Of a DNA stretch of 64,000 bases, positions 58,999-64,000 are shown piece after piece; the first letter of the stretch is position 1, and each line of letters begins with the position of its first letter. Where the stretch lies: assembly GCF_035989265.1 (NCBI RefSeq), contig NZ_JAYKZX010000003.1, forward strand, positions 2,170,001 to 2,234,000, in the 5' to 3' direction. The notes below the pieces were generated by a model, which saw nothing but the letters and a program-made list of their open reading frames with translations, had not been told where the DNA came from and ran no database searches. Made by a program: the position numbers and the translations under genes. Source of the stretch: Sphingobium sp. HWE2-09. Lineage in GTDB: Bacteria > Pseudomonadota > Alphaproteobacteria > Sphingomonadales > Sphingomonadaceae.

Positions 58999-59064
58999 GT
59001 GCTCCCGCGCAGGCGGGAGCCTAGTCCAGACCGTGCGACTGGGCTCCCGCCTGCGCGGGAGCAC
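58999..59064. repeat. Paired palindromic repeat (family A variant)
   Basis: A 66-base copy beginning GTGCTCCCGCGCAGGCGGGA and ending CCTGCGCGGGAGCAC, with T-to-C and A-to-G changes that keep the arms paired. It lies between the light-chain stop and the cytochrome c start, inside the apparent operon, so it may weaken expression of the cytochrome or protect the upstream mRNA. Confidence 0.93.
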
Positions 59065-59079
59065 GGATGGATAAAGCCG

Positions 59080-59580
59080 ATGATCCTGGCAGCGCTGCTC
59101 CTGCTCGGCGCTACCGCAAGCCTGCGCGCCGCCCTCCCGCCCATGGGCCTGCTCCCCGCCGCGATCACCGACCCGGACATGGCGCGCGCCGATTATGTCG
59201 AACAATGCGCGGGCTGCCATGGCGTGGCGGGCAGCACCGCGCCCGCGCGCTTGCCCGAACTGCGCGGGCGGGTCGGCTGGTTCCTGTGTACACCGCAGGC
59301 ACGCGCCTATCTCATCCGCCTGCCCAATGTCGCGCACAGCCGGATCAAGGATAATCAGCAGCTCGCCGACATGATGAATTTCGTCGTCTTCGGCCTGGGC
59401 GGCGCCAGCACGCCGCCGGGCACCGCCCCCTTCACCGCCGACGAAGTCGCGCGCGAACGACAGCAGGCACTGTCCACCACCGCGCTCAAGGCCGAACGCG
59501 CCCGCCATGTCGACGCCGCGATCCGCCAGTGCAAGGCGCCTGCGTCGCTGCGGCTGCTTTATCCGGGCGACAAGGGGTAG
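59080..59580 (+). CDS. Exported monoheme cytochrome c, amine dehydrogenase-associated
   Basis: A 166-residue protein with a signal-like start (MILAALLLLGATASLRAALP) and a single heme motif C43-x-x-C46-H47 in VEQCAGCHGVAG. A second cysteine pair (FLCTP and RQCKAP) could form a disulfide. MMNFVVFGLGG may supply the axial methionine. The ATG at 59080 is used; the longer frame runs through the palindromic repeat. Such small cytochromes follow the light chain in aromatic amine dehydrogenase clusters. It could take electrons from the dehydrogenase or help cofactor maturation. Confidence 0.85.
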   Translation: MILAALLLLGATASLRAALPPMGLLPAAITDPDMARADYVEQCAGCHGVAGSTAPARLPELRGRVGWFLCTPQARAYLIRLPNVAHSRIKDNQQLADMMNFVVFGLGGASTPPGTAPFTADEVARERQQALSTTALKAERARHVDAAIRQCKAPASLRLLYPGDKG

Positions 59581-59589
59581 GGGCATGTA

Positions 59590-59667
59590 GTTCCCCGGCG
59601 CAGGCCGGGGTCCAAGGGTTCCATTCGCTGCGCCCAGAACCCTGGACCCCGGCTTTCGCCGGGGAAC
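59590..59667. repeat. Paired palindromic repeat (family B)
   Basis: A 78-base copy beginning GTTCCCCGGCGCAGGCCGGG and ending GGCTTTCGCCGGGGAAC with a longer centre than the copy at 51383. It separates the convergent cytochrome c and L,D-transpeptidase genes. Confidence 0.92.
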
Positions 59668-59673
59668 GAGTTA

Positions 59674-60357
59674 TCACTCGCCGCTCGGGCTACCCGCCGC
59701 CGCATTCAGGAATGGCTGCACCCGCAGGCGCGGGAATACCTCTTCCAGCGGCTTGTGGTCGGGTAGGATATAGACATAGCCGCCCTTTCGGCGGAACAGC
59801 GGACTGACGCTCTGATTGTAGAAGATTTTGGGCACGTTGATGCAGCCGAAGGTGATGCGATTATCGTCGATCGCGGGGGAGAGCATCCGCTCCTTGCGCT
59901 TTTCCTTCGGATTGCCGGGCGGGATGGTGTGCAGCGCCACCGATGTCGCATAATCGACCCACAGCACCCGCTGTTTGCCCGCCGCCACGCCGAATTTCGC
60001 AAGGAAACGCCCCGCTGGCGTCGTCTTTTCCGCGGGGCCGATCTCGGACAGGTTCTTGCTGCCGATGCCGGGCGTGGCATCATCGCCCGGTGCGATGCCG
60101 ATCAGGACCGGCGCATGGGCCAGCGGCTTGCCCTTGGCGTCGAACAGATAGGCGACCGCGCCCGGCTTATCGATAATGATATAGGGCAGCGCATGATTGT
60201 CCTTGGACGAAGCGACCCATTCGGCCACCCGCGTTGCCCCTTCCGAGCGCATGACCGCGCTCTCATCCTCGACCAGCGGCTTGGCGGGGGTAGTCGTCTT
60301 GGCCGGCGCGGCGGCGGCGAGCGCCAGCCCGGTCGCAGCCAGAAAAGCAGATAGCAT
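59674..60357 (-). CDS. L,D-transpeptidase (YkuD) family protein
   Basis: A 227-residue exported protein (signal LSAFLAATGLALAAAAPA). The YkuD domain starts around YIIIDKPGAVAYLFDAKGKP and contains TTPAGRFLAKFG. The catalytic cysteine lies in ITFGCINV, where relatives have HGCIRM; the usual histidine before the cysteine is replaced by phenylalanine, so activity may be altered. It could cross-link peptidoglycan or attach proteins to it. The ATG at 60357 directly precedes the signal peptide. Confidence 0.85.
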   Translation of the reverse strand: MLSAFLAATGLALAAAAPAKTTTPAKPLVEDESAVMRSEGATRVAEWVASSKDNHALPYIIIDKPGAVAYLFDAKGKPLAHAPVLIGIAPGDDATPGIGSKNLSEIGPAEKTTPAGRFLAKFGVAAGKQRVLWVDYATSVALHTIPPGNPKEKRKERMLSPAIDDNRITFGCINVPKIFYNQSVSPLFRRKGGYVYILPDHKPLEEVFPRLRVQPFLNAAAGSPSGE

Positions 60358-60455
60358 CGTTGGATAGTCCCCCAGGCAGTGTCGACAGGGCAAAAAGGGC
60401 CGACGCCAAGGGAAGCGCCGACCCTATGCAGTCGTTGCGGCCAGGCCGCCCCGTA

Positions 60456-60758
60456 TCAGTTACGCGCGCGCTTGCGCTGGGCCTGCTGCATCCGCTGCTC
60501 GACGCCATCGACGCGACCGTTCAACTGGTCGAGGCGCTGGCTGTTCTGCTGCGCCTGGCCGGACGCGGACTGCGCTTCGGCCAGCGCCTGGCGCGCTGTG
60601 CCGTCGGTCGTCTGTAACCGCGCGTCGAGCGCATCGACGCGCTGGTTCACGGTGGCGACCTGTTCGCGGACGAAACCCTTTGTAGCGCATCCCGCCAGGC
60701 CCATCGAGCCTGCCAAAACCACGGTCAGGGCCCCTATTTTCGTCAAAGAGGGCGACAT
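60456..60758 (-). CDS. Small coiled-coil lipoprotein
   Basis: A 100-residue lipoprotein with the lipobox LAGC at the end of a signal (ALTVVLAGSMGLAGC). The mature part is one long amphipathic helix, with heptad-like repeats (VREQVATVNQRVDALDARLQ, then QRLDQLNGRVDGVEQRM) and a basic end RKRARN. It resembles Lpp-type or OmpA-linked alanine zippers. It starts after GGAG with 7-base spacing and may bridge the outer membrane and peptidoglycan, a guess from the fold. The L,D-transpeptidase lies downstream on the same strand. Confidence 0.82.
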   Translation of the reverse strand: MSPSLTKIGALTVVLAGSMGLAGCATKGFVREQVATVNQRVDALDARLQTTDGTARQALAEAQSASGQAQQNSQRLDQLNGRVDGVEQRMQQAQRKRARN

Positions 60759-60983
60759 ATTATTCTCCTGATAGTCAAAATGACCCTGTCGTTGGAGGCT
60801 GCCCAAGACCGTTTCGGCAACGTGATTATGACCGGACGTGCATCCGGTCCGTTGAGTTGAGCGCTACGCAAAACCACGCTATTCCGCCAAAAAGCTGGAT
60901 GAATTGTGGATGAACCCGACGCAGCTTGCCTGTTTCCGCTGACCCCAACTCATGACCGTTTCGTCGCCGTCACCAAAAGCGAA

Positions 60984-61013
60984 CCGCCGCCGAACCTGAT
61001 GATTCGGCGGCGG
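60984..61013 (-). terminator. Terminator after the TonB-dependent receptor gene
   Basis: An 11-base GC-rich stem, CCGCCGCCGAA (60984-60994) with TTCGGCGGCGG (61003-61013), and an 8-base loop, 30 bases beyond the receptor stop on the minus strand. On that strand the stem is followed by CGCTTTT, a short T run, so rho-independent termination is likely. Confidence 0.65.
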
Positions 61014-61043
61014 CGCATTGTCCTCTACGAAGATATCAGGCCA

Positions 61044-63725
61044 TCAGAATTTCTGGCCGAAGCGGATGCCGAAAAATTGCGGCTTGATCGTGAAGGTGCG
61101 CGATGATCCCGAACAGAAATCGATCGAGCAGAAGGTGTTCTTGGTCAGCTGCCCGCGCTTGTCGAAGGCGTTTTGCAGGAACAGGGTCAGGCTCCAGCCA
61201 TCCTTTTTGATCCCGCCGGAAAAATCGAAGCTGACAAAGCCCTTGGTATTGCCCAGCAACCTGTTGGCATTGACGTTCAGATCCTGGCTCGCACCGGTCT
61301 GATAGAGCGCCGCGCCCTGGAGATAGGCGCTGACATCACCCATATAGGTGTCGAAGCGGATCGACGTATTGCCCTTGAACTTGGGCTGGCGCGGCAGGCG
61401 GGTGCCATCATCCGCCGCGACCGAGGGGATGGGCGGATTGCCCGGAATGAACGTCGTCGACGAACAACTGGATACCTGGGTGATCGATGCGGTCGCAGGA
61501 TCGACGGCGAAATTACAGAAATCGCCCTTCAGCTTGGCGTCATTATAGGCGCCCGATGTCGAAAAGGTGAATTTGCCCAGCTTGAGATCGGCATCATATT
61601 CGATGCCCTTTACTTCGGCCTTGCCCGCATTGCCGGTATAACCCGCGCCCTGCGCCCCGGCCACCACGACGCCATATTGGATATTATTCCACTTCTCGAA
61701 ATAGACGGCCGCATTCAGGCGGAAAATCCCGCTCCATGTGGTTTTTATGCCCAGTTCATAATTGGTGAGCGTTTCTGATTCGAAGGCGGGTGCCTCCGCG
61801 ACGAAGGACGGCGTGGTCGCGGTGGCCCGGATGCGCAGCGGCCGGTTGAAGCCGCCGGGACGAAATCCTGTCGAATAATTGGCATAGACCATCTTGTCCG
61901 GCGCGACCTGCCAATCCAGCGCGATCTTGTGGGTTTCCCCATTCTCCTTGTATCGGCCCGTCTTGTCGGCGGCGAGTGGATTGGTGTTGAGGCATGTCAG
62001 CCGCTGATCGACCGGCAGAGGCGTTTCGCAACCGACACCCTGTGCCGACGCGGCGACGCCTGCAAAACCGACGACTGCATAATCGGTCCAGAAATAGCGG
62101 ATGCCGCCGGTCAGTTTCAACGTCGGCGTGATGTTGTAATGGCCTTCGGCGAAGATCGCCTTGTCGTGATAGAGCTGGTTCTGCTCGACGATATAATAGC
62201 CATCGCCTTTCGCGGCCGGATTGCCGACGACCATCGTCCCGCCTTCCGATTCTGGAATGCCAAAGCCCGCCAGGCTGGTTTCATTGCCATCGCAGACGTC
62301 CGGCACCACGCTATAGGCGCAGCTTGCGGTGTAACCGATGACATTTTCCAGCCCGCGGATCGCATAATAGGTGTTCAGCTTGTTCGATTGCCGCTGATAA
62401 AAGCCGCCCAGCGTCAAGTCGAACGGCCAATCCTTGGGCGTGGAGATGCGCAATTCCTGCGTGAATTTATTGTTGTGCGTATCCGCGTGATAATATTGCG
62501 TCGGATCGATCAAGGTCGAACAGCGCAGCGACGCCCCCGACCCGGTACAGCCCGCCTTGTCGAAAAATTGCAGATAGCTTTCATAGCCGCCGCCAAATCC
62601 ATCATAGGTGACGGTGTAATAGGTATAGTCGTTCAGCGTCTTGGTGCGGCGCTTGAAGAAGCCGGTTGCGGACACGATGTCCCAGTCGCCGATATGGCCG
62701 TGGATCGACAGCGCCGCCTGGAACCAGCGATCGTCGTTGCGGGTCTGGTCATAGTCATGGACCTCCAGGTCGCCGACGCGGGGATCATAGCCGAAATAGC
62801 CATTGGCGATCTGACGCTGGCCGGTGAATTGCGGCGTGATTTCCCAGCCGTCGGCCGGTTGCCACAATATCTGGATGCGGCCGCCAAATTCCTTGATATT
62901 ATTGTAATCGTCCTTGGCGATGTCGCTGTTGCTCAAATTATAGGATGTCAGCGGATTGGTATCGCCCAGAGTATAAACCGCCGGATCGCCATTGTTGAGG
63001 CGGCCATTATTGGGCGTGTTGTCGATATAGCCGCCGTCGCGCCGATAATAGCCCATCACGCGCAGCGCCATGTTGTCGCCCTGCGGAATATTGATGTAGG
63101 ATTCCAACTGCCCGCCAAAATCGCCCTTGCCATATTTATTGGCTTCGACGTCATATCCGAATTCGAACTTGTCCAGATTGGGCTTGTTGGTGATCAGGCG
63201 GATCGTGCCCGCCAGCGATCCCGCGCCATACAACGTGCCCTGCGGCCCTGACAGCGCTTCGACCCGCTCCATGTCATAGGCATGGATGTCGGGCACTTCG
63301 GTGCCGGTGATGGGGATATCGTCCAGATAATAGCCGACCGACGCATAGGCGCCGCCCGCAGGCACGATACCCCGGAAGAAAGCAGTGTTGCGGCCCGGCC
63401 CGATCCCTTCGAACGACACGGACGGCAACAGGGTGGCGAAATCGCTCAATCCCTTGACCTGCCGCTGCGCCAGCGTCTCGGCGCCCAGCGCCTGCATGGA
63501 GATGGGCACCTTCTGGATCGACTGCGCGCTGCGCGTGGCGGTGACGACGATTTCGGTCAGGCCGCCCCCGGCCTCCGCAGCAGCATCGGCGGCGGCCGGA
63601 TCAGGCGCGACCTGCTCGGCCGCCTCTGCGGCAAAGGCGACCGCTGGCGCGGCCAGCCCCGCCAATATGGTCGTCATCCCCAAAATCTTCATCAGTTGCG
63701 ACCGGTTTCGCGACGGGACTTTCAT
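61044..63725 (-). CDS. TonB-dependent outer-membrane receptor
   Basis: An 893-residue receptor from the ATG at 63725, with a signal peptide (LGMTTILAGLAAPAVAFAAE) and an acidic alanine-rich linker. The likely TonB box is EIVVTATR near residues 58-65. The plug domain has VPISMQALGAETLAQRQVKG, and the barrel ends with FFGIRFGQKF, the expected C-terminal phenylalanine for outer-membrane assembly. It has the family's aromatic belts (for example SYLQFFDKAGC) and several cysteine pairs in outer loops. The substrate is unknown; sphingomonads use such receptors for sugars, aromatic compounds and iron complexes. No plug or iron-uptake signature decides it. Confidence 0.94.
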   Translation of the reverse strand: MKVPSRNRSQLMKILGMTTILAGLAAPAVAFAAEAAEQVAPDPAAADAAAEAGGGLTEIVVTATRSAQSIQKVPISMQALGAETLAQRQVKGLSDFATLLPSVSFEGIGPGRNTAFFRGIVPAGGAYASVGYYLDDIPITGTEVPDIHAYDMERVEALSGPQGTLYGAGSLAGTIRLITNKPNLDKFEFGYDVEANKYGKGDFGGQLESYINIPQGDNMALRVMGYYRRDGGYIDNTPNNGRLNNGDPAVYTLGDTNPLTSYNLSNSDIAKDDYNNIKEFGGRIQILWQPADGWEITPQFTGQRQIANGYFGYDPRVGDLEVHDYDQTRNDDRWFQAALSIHGHIGDWDIVSATGFFKRRTKTLNDYTYYTVTYDGFGGGYESYLQFFDKAGCTGSGASLRCSTLIDPTQYYHADTHNNKFTQELRISTPKDWPFDLTLGGFYQRQSNKLNTYYAIRGLENVIGYTASCAYSVVPDVCDGNETSLAGFGIPESEGGTMVVGNPAAKGDGYYIVEQNQLYHDKAIFAEGHYNITPTLKLTGGIRYFWTDYAVVGFAGVAASAQGVGCETPLPVDQRLTCLNTNPLAADKTGRYKENGETHKIALDWQVAPDKMVYANYSTGFRPGGFNRPLRIRATATTPSFVAEAPAFESETLTNYELGIKTTWSGIFRLNAAVYFEKWNNIQYGVVVAGAQGAGYTGNAGKAEVKGIEYDADLKLGKFTFSTSGAYNDAKLKGDFCNFAVDPATASITQVSSCSSTTFIPGNPPIPSVAADDGTRLPRQPKFKGNTSIRFDTYMGDVSAYLQGAALYQTGASQDLNVNANRLLGNTKGFVSFDFSGGIKKDGWSLTLFLQNAFDKRGQLTKNTFCSIDFCSGSSRTFTIKPQFFGIRFGQKF

Positions 63726-64000
63726 CTTGTTCTGACTCCCCCTGTTGATCCGCGCCTCCCGCCTCACTCTCCCCATTCCACGGCTTTGCCGCGCGTGTTT
63801 TTGATGCACCGCACCCTGCCCTTGCGGGCATAGTCTCATGCCAGCCTTTGCAAAGGCGCATGACCGCGTGACCGGAAACCGCCTCGTTTCCAGACCAGCC
63901 GCGCCACCGCGCGCCGTCGATAATGATAGAACTACCCCTTGGACATTCGCATTCCATGACGCTTGTCCAGCTTTGATAATGCGGTAACGAAGGCAGGAGT

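Overview
The window is a high-GC chromosomal segment of an alphaproteobacterium, most likely a sphingomonad (Sphingobium/Sphingomonas type). This rests on the protein style (a TonB-dependent receptor, an HWE-type kinase with a single-domain regulator, FAH/FucP/GH51 sugar genes) and on many copies of short palindromic intergenic repeats. No rRNA is present, so the assignment is inference from gene content.

Layout. 1-4.8 kb: end of a glycosyltransferase gene, an ECF-type sigma/anti-sigma pair and polA. 4.8-8.3 kb: a disturbed AT-rich block holding gene debris, an IS5-type transposase wreck, a foreign-looking alpha/beta hydrolase with a polysaccharide-type C-terminal domain, and a Bax-inhibitor-1 gene cut short at the junction. 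8.6-15 kb: cysS, a secreted TPR-CHAT protein and an ABC-F ATPase gene broken by one base in a homopolymer. 15.5-16.3 kb: an isolated AT-rich orphan gene. 16.5-29 kb: GH3 beta-glucosidase, an SMR exporter with a hairpin over its ribosome site, tRNA-Lys and tRNA-Tyr, rlmB, ferredoxin, a DNA glycosylase, a response regulator converging on an HWE kinase, murA, a Crp/Fnr regulator, an HNH protein with a small cytochrome, gluQ, a HIG1-type protein and a cobalamin adenosyltransferase. 29-36 kb: GGDEF protein, ergothioneine genes egtB-egtD, a HAD phosphatase, a DUF1176 protein and a CNT nucleoside transporter. 36-43 kb: OmpR/EnvZ-type two-component pair, small regulators and membrane proteins (one a LuxR-type HTH protein with a C-terminal membrane anchor) and typA. 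43-48.4 kb: S10 carboxypeptidase, DUF899 protein and a TelA/XpaC-type module.

48.7-55.1 kb is a pentose/arabinan locus: a periplasmic mutarotase, a FucP-like sugar importer, a FadR-type regulator, a GguC/AraD1-type FAH enzyme and a secreted GH51 arabinofuranosidase. 55.3-59.6 kb holds a TetR-type regulator followed by a compact amine dehydrogenase operon (heavy chain, MauE, MauD, the tryptophan-tryptophylquinone light chain) and a monoheme cytochrome c. The gene order resembles the aromatic amine dehydrogenase (aau) type, and no mauG is visible. The window ends with an L,D-transpeptidase, a small lipoprotein and a TonB-dependent receptor.

The most unusual items are the amine dehydrogenase operon, the TPR-CHAT protein, the AT-rich islands, the SMR leader hairpin, the tail-anchored HTH regulator, the paired palindromic repeats (one inside the telA-xpaC operon) and three short genes that are easy to miss. 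I did not find a clear, wholly new multi-gene system.
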